NCBI RefSeq assembly: GCF_009827655.1
Contig: NZ_WTYV01000005.1
Coordinates: 1-64,000 of the forward strand
Length of the DNA: 64,000 bases
From: Alteraurantiacibacter buctensis
GTDB taxonomy: Bacteria > Pseudomonadota > Alphaproteobacteria > Sphingomonadales > Sphingomonadaceae
Direction: 5' to 3'
How positions within the stretch are numbered: the first letter of the stretch is position 1; each line of letters begins with the position of its first letter. This document shows, piece by piece, positions 35,317 to 43,397 of the stretch. Position numbers and translations under genes: made by a program. The notes under the pieces were generated by a model. It was not told the origin of the DNA and did not search any database. It saw nothing but the letters and a program-made list of their open reading frames with translations.

Positions 35317-35391
35317 GCGCGCCCGGAAGGATTCGAACCTCCGACCCCCAGATTCGTAGTCTGGTGCTCTATCCAGCTGAGCTACGGGCGC
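35315..35391 (-). tRNA. tRNA-Arg (anticodon ACG)
   Basis: On the minus strand the gene reads from GCGCCCGTAGCTCAGCTGG, through the anticodon stem-loop CAGACTACGAATCTG with anticodon ACG, to the T-arm GGAGGTTCGAATCCTTC. It closes with acceptor strand CGGGCGC, discriminator G and an encoded CCA. All four arms pair. The A34 of ACG is normally edited to inosine, so one tRNA reads CGU, CGC and CGA. Confidence 0.97.
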
Positions 35392-35438
35392 GCATTGGAG
35401 GGCGCCAATTAGGGGGGACTTTTCCGCTTGGCAAGGCC

Positions 35439-35840
35439 CTATTGCGCCAGTCGCGCGGCAAAAGAGCGATCCATGGGCGCCAGCGGCAGCGCAGCCATCT
35501 CCCCCAGGGTGAACCAGCCCCACTGCTGCCCTTCCAGGCCGACGATTTCACCCTGCCACCGGGTAGCGGTGTAAAGAATCAGGACGATGTTTCCCTGCGG
35601 CCAGTCATCCGCCACCCAGGCGGGTGAAAGGGCGGCCGGATCCAGCGTGATCGCCAGCTCCTCCGCCACCTCGCGGCACAGGGCAAGCCGCTGATTCTCA
35701 GCGCTTTCCACCTTGCCGCCGGGGAACTCCCACAGGCCCGCATGGTGCTTGCCGGGGGGCCTCTGCTGCAACAGCCAGCGTCCGTCCGGCCCCGCCAGGC
35801 CCAGCGCCACCACCAGCACGGCTGTCGGATTACTTGCCAA
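35439..35840 (-). CDS. mutT: NUDIX hydrolase, MutT type
   Basis: The NUDIX box is seen as GGKVESAENQRLALCREVAE with the following EEL, preceded by LLQQRPPGKHHAGLWEFPGG, the typical MutT context. MutT removes 8-oxo-dGTP from the nucleotide pool. The start is uncertain: a TTG at 35840 (giving LASNPTAVLVVALGL, about 133 residues) has GGAG 8 bases upstream and gives the normal family length. An upstream start at 35921 would add 27 poorly conserved residues and collide with the divergent Flp gene. Confidence 0.85.
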   Translation of the reverse strand: MASNPTAVLVVALGLAGPDGRWLLQQRPPGKHHAGLWEFPGGKVESAENQRLALCREVAEELAITLDPAALSPAWVADDWPQGNIVLILYTATRWQGEIVGLEGQQWGWFTLGEMAALPLAPMDRSFAARLAQ

Positions 35841-35920
35841 GCGCTTACTCCATTTAAACCATTCATTAGGACTTTGCTGGCAGTTTGCCACGCTAGTGCT
35901 CCTGCAAGAAAGCCAGGCCA

Positions 35921-36109
35921 ATGCAAGTGCCGCGACGATTGCTGAAATTGCTGACCGACGAACGCGCCGCCACCGCCATCGAATATGGCCTGATCGCGGC
36001 GCTGATCGGGATCGCCATCGTGGGTTCGCTCGATGCGCTGAACGGCGGCATCACCGACATGTATGGCAAAGTGGAAACGGCCGCGTCCGAGAACCTGGGC
36101 AACCACTAG
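35921..36109 (+). CDS. Flp family type IVb pilin
   Basis: This 62-residue prepilin starts MQVPRRLLKLLTDERAATAI. The hydrophobic segment AIEYGLIAALIGIAIVGSL follows the G/A-x-x-x-x-EY processing pattern, here with Ala where Gly is usual before TAIEY. Flp subunits build Tad pili for adhesion. No tad assembly gene is nearby, so it would need assembly proteins encoded elsewhere. It is followed directly by a strong terminator and is transcribed alone. Confidence 0.9.
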   Translation: MQVPRRLLKLLTDERAATAIEYGLIAALIGIAIVGSLDALNGGITDMYGKVETAASENLGNH

Positions 36110-36133
36110 GGGCCAGCGTGCCACAACAGCATG

Positions 36134-36169
36134 AAAAAGGGGCGACGGGGATGACCCGCCGCCCCTTTT
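36134..36169. terminator. Bidirectional terminator between flp and M48 protease genes
   Basis: GGGGCGACGGG at 36139-36149 and CCCGCCGCCCC at 36155-36165 form a long stem with one mismatch and a 5-base loop. It is preceded by five A and followed by four T residues, so it can act in both directions on the two convergent genes. Confidence 0.88.
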
Positions 36170-36188
36170 CGCGCCTGTGCCAGCCTGC

Positions 36189-37676
36189 TCAGCGCGAGCG
36201 GACGACGATCTTGTATTGCTGGCCCGGCACTACCGTATCGGTCCCCGAAAGGCCGTTGAGCACGCGGAAGCGCGCCTCCTGCCCGTCGGTATAGGCCATG
36301 CGCCGCGCCAGGGTGGCCACGGTATCGCTGCGCGCCGCCGTCACCACGTCGATCGCCCGGGGGACCACCTGGGCGGCCTCCTGCGAGGTAATCTGGCGCA
36401 CCGAGTTGAACATGGGGTTGAACACCGCCGCCTGCCCCGCCGGGGTGATCGCCGCGAAGTGATAGGCCTTGCCGCCGCCGAAGTCATAGGCGACCACCGT
36501 GACGTCAACCTCCTGCTGGCCGTTGTTCACCCGCGCGCCGCCGATCACCGTGGCCAGGCCGTTGACGGTGCTGCGCTGCAGGGTCTGCGGAGCCAACTGC
36601 TGTTGTTGCCCGCCCAGCGCCTGGAAGACGCTGCGGACATAGGCCTCAAGATTGCCGTTGTAGGGCCCCGTGCTGAACTGCGCCCGGCCCGCATCGCCGT
36701 TGACCGAGACGGCCGTGGTGGAGTTGATCATGTAGAAGCCGGTCGGCGCGGTGAAGCTGAGCCGCAGTTCGGGGTGGATGAACTGCTGCCCTTCGATCAC
36801 GCCCTGTGCGGGATCGTCACCATACATCAGCCCGTCGATCCGCTGCAGGAAGGTCTCGCGGTTGGTCACCCCGGTGCCGGCCCCGGCAAGCTGCAGGGCG
36901 TTTTGCACGCGGCTGGCGGGATCGGGGTGAGTTGAGGCCCAGGCAGGGATCGTCGCATTGCCACGGCCCATCAGGCTGGCATCCAGCGTGTTCTGCGCCG
37001 CCAGGCTTTGCAGCAGCGTGGCCATCGCGCGCGGATCATAGCCGGCGCCGTTGAGGTACTGAACGCCAAGCTGGTCGGCCTCCAATTCCTGCGTGCGCGA
37101 GAACTTCAGCGTGAGAAGCTGCGAGCCCTGCACCGCCGCCTGGCTGATTTGCTGGCCCAGCGGGTTGTTACCGCCCAGCAGCACCTGCGACAGGATGGCA
37201 ATGCCCAGCCCGCCAAGCTGGTTGCGCTGCGCCGCCGCCTCGCGCCGGGCGGAGTGGCGGGCGGCCACGTGGCCCACCTCGTGCCCCATCACGGCGGCCA
37301 GCTCGGCCTCGTTGTTCATCAGGCCGACGAGCTGGCGGGTGATGTAGACATAGCCACCGGGCACGGCGAAGGCGTTGTTGACCGAGGAGTTGAGCAGCGT
37401 CACCTCGAAGGCGTCGGGCCGGGTGGCCAGGCCAGACTGCACGGCCACGTTCTGCGTCACCCGCTCTACATAGTCTGCCTGTGGCCCGGTCATCGCGCCG
37501 CCGAATTCGCCCACCAGTTGCTGGTGGTACTGGGCGCCCTGCTGGGCTTCGGCCTGGGTGATCGGCGAACCGGCGGCAACACCGGCACCGGGCACGGTGG
37601 CACAGGCACCAAGCGCCAGGGCGGCGCTGCCTGCCAGCGCCACGCGCATGGACTGGGTAAAGGTTCGTGCAGACAT
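36189..37676 (-). CDS. M48-family metalloprotease lipoprotein
   Basis: The 495-residue protein starts MSARTFTQSMRVALAGSAAL, with a lipobox in ALGACATV, so it should be a periplasmic lipoprotein. The zinc site is HEVGHVAARHS, with the third ligand in the ELEADQLGVQYL helix. The HEAD region resembles BepA/LoiP-type outer-membrane quality-control proteases. The C-terminal ~60 residues (ARSDTVATLARRMAY to PGQQYKIV) resemble a degenerate LysM motif, which would place the protease at peptidoglycan. GGGGAG precedes the ATG. It shares a bidirectional terminator with flp. Confidence 0.9.
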   Translation of the reverse strand: MSARTFTQSMRVALAGSAALALGACATVPGAGVAAGSPITQAEAQQGAQYHQQLVGEFGGAMTGPQADYVERVTQNVAVQSGLATRPDAFEVTLLNSSVNNAFAVPGGYVYITRQLVGLMNNEAELAAVMGHEVGHVAARHSARREAAAQRNQLGGLGIAILSQVLLGGNNPLGQQISQAAVQGSQLLTLKFSRTQELEADQLGVQYLNGAGYDPRAMATLLQSLAAQNTLDASLMGRGNATIPAWASTHPDPASRVQNALQLAGAGTGVTNRETFLQRIDGLMYGDDPAQGVIEGQQFIHPELRLSFTAPTGFYMINSTTAVSVNGDAGRAQFSTGPYNGNLEAYVRSVFQALGGQQQQLAPQTLQRSTVNGLATVIGGARVNNGQQEVDVTVVAYDFGGGKAYHFAAITPAGQAAVFNPMFNSVRQITSQEAAQVVPRAIDVVTAARSDTVATLARRMAYTDGQEARFRVLNGLSGTDTVVPGQQYKIVVRSR

Positions 37677-37774
37677 TTCTTGCGGCTCCCCAAAGTTCTC
37701 GCGCGCAGTGTTGGCGCGTTCGACATGGCAAGGCAACCGCCAGCTTGCGGGCAGGTTCCCGCAAGGGTGAAGGA

Positions 37775-38728
37775 TCAGAGGTTGCTGCCGATGGCGAGGA
37801 AGCGTTCCTCGCGCCGCCGGCGCAGCACCTCGGGCTTGTGGCCGGCGAGAGCATCCAGTTCCTCGCCGATGGCCTGGCCCAGGGCCGTCGCGGCAGCCAC
37901 GGGATCGCGCTGCGCCCCGCCCTTGGGTTCGGGCACGATGCGATCGATCACGCCCAGCGAGAGCAGCTCCTGCGCGGTCATCCGCATGGCCTCTGCCGCC
38001 TGCGGGGCCTTTTCGGCCGTGCGCCACAGGATGGAGGCGCAGCCTTCGGGGCTGATCACCGAATAAACCGCGTGTTCGAACATCAGCACCCGCTCGGCAC
38101 TGGCCAGCGCCACCGCGCCGCCACTGCCGCCCTCGCCCACGATCGCTGCCACCATCGGCACCCCCAGCGCCAGGCAGGCCTCGGTGCTGCGGGCGATGGC
38201 TTCGGCCTGGCCGCGCTCCTCCGCCTCGATGCCGGGGAAGGCCCCGCTGGTATCCACCAGTGTCACCACCGGCAGGCCGAAGCGGTCGGCCAGTTCCATC
38301 AGGCGGATCGCCTTGCGATAGCCTTCGGGCTTGCCCATGCCGAAATTGTGGCGGATGCGGCTTTCGGTGTCGGAGCCTTTCTCATGCCCGATCAGCACCA
38401 CCTTGCGCCCGTCCAGCGTGGCCAGGCCGCCCATGATCGCCTCGTCATCGCCATAGTTGCGATCGCCCCCCAGCGGCAGGAAATCGCTGAAGCAGTGGGC
38501 CACGTAATCCTTGAAGTGCGGGCGCGCCGGGTGGCGGGCCACCTGCGTCTTCTGCCACGGGGTCAGCGAGGCATAGGTGCTGGCCAGCAGGTCGGCGCTC
38601 TTCTTCTCCAGCCGCACCAGCTCCTTCGTGATGTCCACCGCGCCATCATCGCCCGCGGCAGCGCGCAGCTCGGCAATCTTCGCCTCGATGGCGGCGACGG
38701 GCTTTTCGAATTCGAGATAGGTGATCAT
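37775..38728 (-). CDS. accA: Acetyl-CoA carboxylase carboxyltransferase subunit alpha
   Basis: AccA with AccD moves carboxyl from biotin to acetyl-CoA, making malonyl-CoA for fatty acids. The 317-residue protein begins [20 protein letters not shown] and shows the carboxyltransferase motifs [20 protein letters not shown] and [20 protein letters not shown]. Length is normal. It ends 98 bases before the M48 protease gene and follows xerD by 11 bases on the same strand, so xerD and accA may share a transcript. Confidence 0.97.
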   Translation of the reverse strand: MITYLEFEKPVAAIEAKIAELRAAAGDDGAVDITKELVRLEKKSADLLASTYASLTPWQKTQVARHPARPHFKDYVAHCFSDFLPLGGDRNYGDDEAIMGGLATLDGRKVVLIGHEKGSDTESRIRHNFGMGKPEGYRKAIRLMELADRFGLPVVTLVDTSGAFPGIEAEERGQAEAIARSTEACLALGVPMVAAIVGEGGSGGAVALASAERVLMFEHAVYSVISPEGCASILWRTAEKAPQAAEAMRMTAQELLSLGVIDRIVPEPKGGAQRDPVAAATALGQAIGEELDALAGHKPEVLRRRREERFLAIGSNL

Positions 38729-38739
38729 GGGCGGCTGCG

Positions 38740-39624
38740 CTAACCGGAAGGGGCGCGGCCTGCAAGGGGATGTCGCTCATTCACCAGCGCCACCAGCCTT
38801 GCGGCATCGACATGGGTGTAGATCTGCGTGGTGGCGATATCGGCATGGCCCAGCAAGGTTTGCAGCACGCGCAGATCTGCCCCGCCCTCCAGCAGGTGGG
38901 TGGCAAAGGCGTGGCGCAGAACGTGGGGTGAGAGGCGCGCCGGGTCCAGCCCCGCCCGTGCCGCCAACGCTTTCAGCAACTGGAACAGCCGCACGCGCGA
39001 AAGGTGCTTGCCGGCCGAGGGGAACAGCCAGGCCGGCGTGGTTCCGGGATCGGGCCGCAGCGCCAGCCAGCGCGAGAGGGCCGCCTGCGCCCGGCGCGAT
39101 ACCGGCACCATCCGCTGGGCGGAACCCTTGCCGGTCACGGTCAGGAACGGCGCATCGCGCGGTACGGCATTCAGCGGCAGGCTGACCAGCTCGGTCGCCC
39201 GCAGGCCCGAGCCATAGAGCAGTTCCAGCAGCACCAGCAGGCGCACGGCATCAGGCGATTCCCCCGCGGCCTCATCCTCCGCCTGCGCGAACAGGCGGGC
39301 GACATCCTCGTGGCCCAGCACCTTGGGCAGCGGGCGCCGCGTGGCCGGGCGCGGCAGGGCGGGACTGGGATCATCCTCGCGCAGGCCTTCATCCAGCAGG
39401 AAGCCGTAGAATTGCCGCAGGGCAGATGCTTTGCGCGCCACGCTGCTGGGGGCGAGCATGGCCCACTTGCCCGCGAGCGAAGCCAGTGCAGCGCGGTCAG
39501 CGGAGACCAGGTCGCCCACCAGTTCCTCGGCCCCCTCAAGGTCGCGGCGATAGGCAGCAAGAGTATTGGCCGCCGCCCCGCGTTCTGCGGCCAGCATGGC
39601 GAGGAAGGCCCCGATTGCGCTCAT
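38740..39624 (-). CDS. xerD: Site-specific tyrosine recombinase XerD
   Basis: This XerC/D-type recombinase (about 294 residues) resolves chromosome dimers at dif with FtsK. The N-terminal SAM-like domain has [17 protein letters not shown], and the catalytic residues are all visible: Arg in [10 protein letters not shown], Lys in [26 protein letters not shown], His in LLGHADI and Tyr in TQIYTHV. XerD rather than XerC is favoured by the N-terminal pattern. The start is an ATG at 39624; a GTG 12 bases upstream is also possible. It follows the 621-residue envelope protein gene closely. Confidence 0.88.
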   Translation of the reverse strand: MSAIGAFLAMLAAERGAAANTLAAYRRDLEGAEELVGDLVSADRAALASLAGKWAMLAPSSVARKASALRQFYGFLLDEGLREDDPSPALPRPATRRPLPKVLGHEDVARLFAQAEDEAAGESPDAVRLLVLLELLYGSGLRATELVSLPLNAVPRDAPFLTVTGKGSAQRMVPVSRRAQAALSRWLALRPDPGTTPAWLFPSAGKHLSRVRLFQLLKALAARAGLDPARLSPHVLRHAFATHLLEGGADLRVLQTLLGHADIATTQIYTHVDAARLVALVNERHPLAGRAPSG

Positions 39625-39637
39625 GGCCGCGCTCACA

Positions 39638-41503
39638 TCAGCCGCGCGCCACGGCCTCCGCCGCGATCATCCTGGCTTCGGCCTGCAATCCGGAAGCATT
39701 GAGCGCGCGCACGATATGGAACAGGTGGCGCGGGGTCATCCGCTGCCAGCCATCGCCCTGCATCCCCACGCCCGCCAGCAGCGCGACCAGCGCGGGATTG
39801 CGCAGTTGACCCGCGCGGTCGATCCGCTCGCTCCAGGCGGTCGATCCGCCCAGGCTGAAGCCGATATCGCCCGCCAGGTCATTGGCCGCGCCCTCGTCCA
39901 GCCGGCCCAGGCCCGCCAGGCCTGCCACCAGGAAGGCGGACTTGCGCGAATCCTCGCTGTCGTCATCGTTGTAGAAGCCGGACACGGCCCCCGCGTCCAC
40001 GGCCCCGCCCTGCGGGTTGCTGAGCGCGATCAGCGCCCAGCCGAGCGAGCCTTCCTCCACCACATTGGCCCAGCGCGCCGCGTTGCGATCAAGCCCTGCC
40101 GCCAGCATCGAGGCTATCAGGTCACCCGCATCGTCGGCCAGCGCGGCATCCACCGGCACGCGCGCGGCGGCATAGGCGGTCAGCACGCGGCGGCCATAGC
40201 TGTCGCCTTCCCACAGGCGGCGCATGGCCCCCATGCGGCCGGCCGGATCGGCGGCGACATAGGCGTTGCGCAGCAGGATCGCGGGCTGCTTGGCCGCGTC
40301 ATCCACCGTATCGCTGGCATAGAGCTGGCCGTAGAGATCGACCATCGCGCTGGTGGAGAAGACCCCGCGCGCGCCGGCCACATCGGCGGCGGTCAGGCGG
40401 GTGAGCAACGGCACGGCTGGCGTCAGCGCCGCCGAAATCGCCAGCGGCGGAGAGAGCGAATTGCCCAGGCTATCGGGCACCGGCTCGCCCAGCGCATTGG
40501 CCAGGGCAAAGCGCCAGGGCGTCAGGTCATCCACCCCGTCCCACTCGATATTGACTGCCCGGTCCCCCTCGCCCGCCGCACCGGCGAAGCGCTGCGCCAG
40601 GCGCACGTCGATCTCAAGCGTGCCTTCTGCACCCAGCACCCGCTGCAGGCGGCGATAGGCATCGCGGGTATCGCCTTCGTAGGCATCGCACATGGCCTTG
40701 GCCATGGTCCACTCGCCATCCTCGCGAATGGTCGGCTGCAGTTCACCGATGGGGCAGATGCCCAGGAAATCGCCGGTGCCGACGTAGGCATCGAAGGCCG
40801 CATCGGTCAGCGCGCGGTCATAGTTGCTGCCTTCCACATCCTGCACCAGGCTGCGGGCCACGGCCATCTCGCCCATGCCGTTCAGCACCTTGGCGCGCAT
40901 GGCGGCGAATTCCACCGGGCTCATGCCGGCAGGGGCATTGAGGCGGCTGGCCAGCGCGCGGCGAACCAGGATATGGCCCCAGCGCGACACCATCGGTCCG
41001 CGCGTTCCGGCAAGCGCTGCCCGGACCAGCGCGGCTGGCTGCCCGGCCAGCGAGTTGTAGGCAAAGCCCCCTTCGCCGCTGGAAATCACCCCGATCCGCT
41101 CAAGCGCGCGGCGGGCACCGGGCGGCACGTCGAACTTGGGCTTCAGGCCCAAGACCTCGTTCAGCTCGTCCTCCTCCATCGCCTCCAGTTCGGCGAGGCT
41201 GGGGAAATCGGCGGGCAGGCCGGCCAGCACGGCATCACTGGCAGGTGCGCCCCCCTCGCCCGGCAGAGGCTGGACCACGGGGGCGGAGACGGACGGCGCG
41301 GCCCCGGCAGCAGGCGCTGCGGGGCGCGGGGCGACGGTCTGGCGCGGTTGCGGTGCCTGGGTGGCACGCGGCCCCGGCGCTGGGGCGGGCTGCGGCGGCG
41401 GATCGTTGAATACATCGGGCAGCAGGTCTTCCGGCTGGGCGAACGCCAGCGACGAGGTGAGCGCCAGCATCACGCCGCCCAACAGCAAACCCGCCCGCCT
41501 CAT
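39638..41503 (-). CDS. Exported protein of unknown function (621 aa)
   Basis: The protein starts MRRAGLLLGGVMLALTSSLA with a signal peptide cleaved near AFAQ. A Pro/Ala-rich linker (about residues 34-80) follows, then a long helical repeat-like region to the end with features of TPR- or SEL1-like solenoids (ALAAGLDRNAARWANVVEEG). No catalytic motif is seen. It probably sits in the periplasm or at the outer membrane. Its ATG overlaps the stop of a 50-residue membrane protein by 4 bases, a pairing that suggests one functional unit. I do not recognise a named family. Confidence 0.8.
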   Translation of the reverse strand: MRRAGLLLGGVMLALTSSLAFAQPEDLLPDVFNDPPPQPAPAPGPRATQAPQPRQTVAPRPAAPAAGAAPSVSAPVVQPLPGEGGAPASDAVLAGLPADFPSLAELEAMEEDELNEVLGLKPKFDVPPGARRALERIGVISSGEGGFAYNSLAGQPAALVRAALAGTRGPMVSRWGHILVRRALASRLNAPAGMSPVEFAAMRAKVLNGMGEMAVARSLVQDVEGSNYDRALTDAAFDAYVGTGDFLGICPIGELQPTIREDGEWTMAKAMCDAYEGDTRDAYRRLQRVLGAEGTLEIDVRLAQRFAGAAGEGDRAVNIEWDGVDDLTPWRFALANALGEPVPDSLGNSLSPPLAISAALTPAVPLLTRLTAADVAGARGVFSTSAMVDLYGQLYASDTVDDAAKQPAILLRNAYVAADPAGRMGAMRRLWEGDSYGRRVLTAYAAARVPVDAALADDAGDLIASMLAAGLDRNAARWANVVEEGSLGWALIALSNPQGGAVDAGAVSGFYNDDDSEDSRKSAFLVAGLAGLGRLDEGAANDLAGDIGFSLGGSTAWSERIDRAGQLRNPALVALLAGVGMQGDGWQRMTPRHLFHIVRALNASGLQAEARMIAAEAVARG

Positions 41504-41652
41504 GCACCTTGCTCCGTCTGTTCCAATGGCAATTCAACCGGTTGAACGATCATTCGCTGCTCCTCGCGCCCGCCATCCAGCCAGGCCAACGCCAGCAGGC
41601 CGAGAAGCAGCGCGAACCCGGCCCATGCCACCTTTGTGCGGTGTTCCGCCAT
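41500..41652 (-). CDS. 50-residue single-span membrane protein
   Basis: This small gene starts MAEHRTKVAWAGFALLLGLL and ends in a 4-base overlap with the 621-residue exported protein gene. The segment VAWAGFALLLGLLALAWL is a membrane span, followed by an acidic/amphipathic tail (VQPVELPLEQTEQG) that should face the periplasm. AGAAGAG precedes the ATG. It may anchor or partner the co-expressed exported protein. Function unknown. Confidence 0.7.
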   Translation of the reverse strand: MAEHRTKVAWAGFALLLGLLALAWLDGGREEQRMIVQPVELPLEQTEQGA

Positions 41653-41712
41653 AGTTCTCTTCTGCCCATGCTGCTTGCAAGGGCGGTTAGCGCAATTATA
41701 GGCCGGGGGGCA

Positions 41713-42303
41713 ATGAACAAGAGGAAGCCTTCCCGCAACGCGGCCGACACCATGCCCGACCCGGCGTGGCTGGCGGCGCTGGCGGCGCGGGTGGACCGGC
41801 CGATCGTGCTGGTGGGCATGATGGGCGTGGGCAAGAGCACGGTGGGCCGCAAGCTGGCGCAGATGCTGCGCCTGCCTTTCGTGGATGCCGACGATGCCAT
41901 CGTGGAAGCAGCCAAGATGTCGATCACCGAGATGTTCGACCGGCATGGCGAAGCGGCTTTCCGCGATGGGGAGCGGCGGGTGATTGCCCGCCTGCTCGAT
42001 GCCGGTCCCGGCGTGATTGCCACGGGCGGCGGGGCCTTCGTGCAGCCGGAAACCCGCGCCCTGATCCAGCAGCGCGGCCTGCCGGTATGGCTGGACTGCG
42101 ATGTCAACACGCTGGTCGAACGCGTCAGCCGCAATGACAAGCGGCCATTGCTGCGCGGCGGCAACGTGCGCGAGATCGTTACCCGCATGAAGGCCGAGCG
42201 CGAACCCGCCTATGCCCAGGCCCCGATCCGGGTGCAGAGCATCAGCGCCCCCCATCCCGTTACCGTCAACCGCATCCTGGAGGCGCTCGACCAATGCCTG
42301 TGA
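41713..42303 (+). CDS. aroK: Shikimate kinase
   Basis: AroK phosphorylates shikimate on the way to chorismate. Starting at 41713 (MNKRKPSRNAADTMPDPAWL) with GGGGGG upstream, the protein has 196 residues. Walker A is VLVGMMGVGKSTVGRKLAQM, the shikimate-binding Asp and Arg are in DADDAIVE and GEAAFRDGERRVIARL, and GVIATGGGAFV is the conserved Gly-rich loop. It overlaps aroB by 10 bases, the usual aroKB arrangement. Confidence 0.96.
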   Translation: MNKRKPSRNAADTMPDPAWLAALAARVDRPIVLVGMMGVGKSTVGRKLAQMLRLPFVDADDAIVEAAKMSITEMFDRHGEAAFRDGERRVIARLLDAGPGVIATGGGAFVQPETRALIQQRGLPVWLDCDVNTLVERVSRNDKRPLLRGGNVREIVTRMKAEREPAYAQAPIRVQSISAPHPVTVNRILEALDQCL

Positions 42304-43397
42304 TCCCCGTTTCCCTCGCCGGCCGTTCCTACGAGGTGCGCGTGGGCACGGGCCTGCTGGCCGACCTGCCTGCCCAGTGCGGCAAGCTGCTGCGGAAAGC
42401 CGCGGTGCCCGTGGTGACCGACGAAACGGTAAAGGGCCTGTGGGGCGAGACGGTGGAACAGGCGCTGGCCGCAGGGGGCTTTGCCGCCCGCTGGTTCGTC
42501 CTCCCCGCAGGCGAGAGCACGAAGAGCTGGGCCAGCCTTGAAAAGCTGGTTGACTGGCTGCTGGCCGAAGAGGTGGAGCGGAACGACCACATCATCGCGC
42601 TGGGCGGCGGGGTGATCGGCGATCTAACCGGCTTTGCCGCCAGCGTGGTTAAGCGCGGCTGCGGCTTCATCCAGTTGCCCACCACCCTACTAGCACAGGT
42701 GGACAGCAGCGTGGGCGGCAAGACGGCGATCAACACGGCCGCCGGCAAGAACCTGGTCGGTGCCTTTCACCAGCCATCGCTGGTGCTGGCGGACCTTGGC
42801 GTGCTGGCCACCCTGCCGCGCCGCGAGATGGGTGCCGGTTATGCCGAAGTGATCAAGTACGGCATCCTGGGCGACATCGATTTCTTCGCCTGGTGCGAGG
42901 CGAACGGCGCCAAGGTGATGGCGGGCGACGCGCAAGCGCTGGACTATGCGGTGAGCGAAAGCGTGGCCGCCAAGGCGCGCATCGTGGCCGAGGACGAACG
43001 CGAGACCACCGGCACCCGCGCCCTCCTCAACCTGGGCCACACCTTCGGCCATGCGCTGGAGGCGCAGACCGGGTTCGGCGACCGGCTGCTGCATGGCGAG
43101 GCGGTGGCGCTGGGCATGGTGCTGGCGGCCCGCTACTCCGCCCGGCGCGGCTATACCACGCAGCCCGACGCCGCCCGCGTTACCGCCGCCATCGCCGGTG
43201 CGGGCCTCGCCACCGAAATTGCCGGACTGGGCCTCAACTGCTCGGGCCAGCAGCTTGCCCAGCACATGCTGCACGACAAGAAGATGGACGCGGGCACCCT
43301 GCCTTTCGTGCTGCTGCGCGGGATTGGCGACGCCTTCCTCGACAAGCAGGTGGCGCTGGACGACATTGCCGCTTTCCTGGCGGAGCAACTGGCATGA
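42294..43397 (+). CDS. aroB: 3-dehydroquinate synthase
   Basis: AroB converts DAHP to 3-dehydroquinate with NAD and a zinc or cobalt ion. The 367-residue protein contains GGGVIGDLTGFAASVVKRG, QVDSSVGGKTAINTAAGKN, the metal-ligand Glu in GYAEVIKYGI and His in LNLGHTFGHALE and HGEAVALGM. Length is typical. Its stop overlaps the ATG of the following transporter gene by 4 bases. Confidence 0.97.
   Translation: MPVIPVSLAGRSYEVRVGTGLLADLPAQCGKLLRKAAVPVVTDETVKGLWGETVEQALAAGGFAARWFVLPAGESTKSWASLEKLVDWLLAEEVERNDHIIALGGGVIGDLTGFAASVVKRGCGFIQLPTTLLAQVDSSVGGKTAINTAAGKNLVGAFHQPSLVLADLGVLATLPRREMGAGYAEVIKYGILGDIDFFAWCEANGAKVMAGDAQALDYAVSESVAAKARIVAEDERETTGTRALLNLGHTFGHALEAQTGFGDRLLHGEAVALGMVLAARYSARRGYTTQPDAARVTAAIAGAGLATEIAGLGLNCSGQQLAQHMLHDKKMDAGTLPFVLLRGIGDAFLDKQVALDDIAAFLAEQLA

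Noticed and set aside
35439-35921. Longer MutT-type protein starting at 35921
   Set aside because: The extra 27 residues are not conserved-looking, and the start would coincide with the divergent Flp pilin start; the TTG at 35840 has a better ribosome-binding site and gives the usual length.
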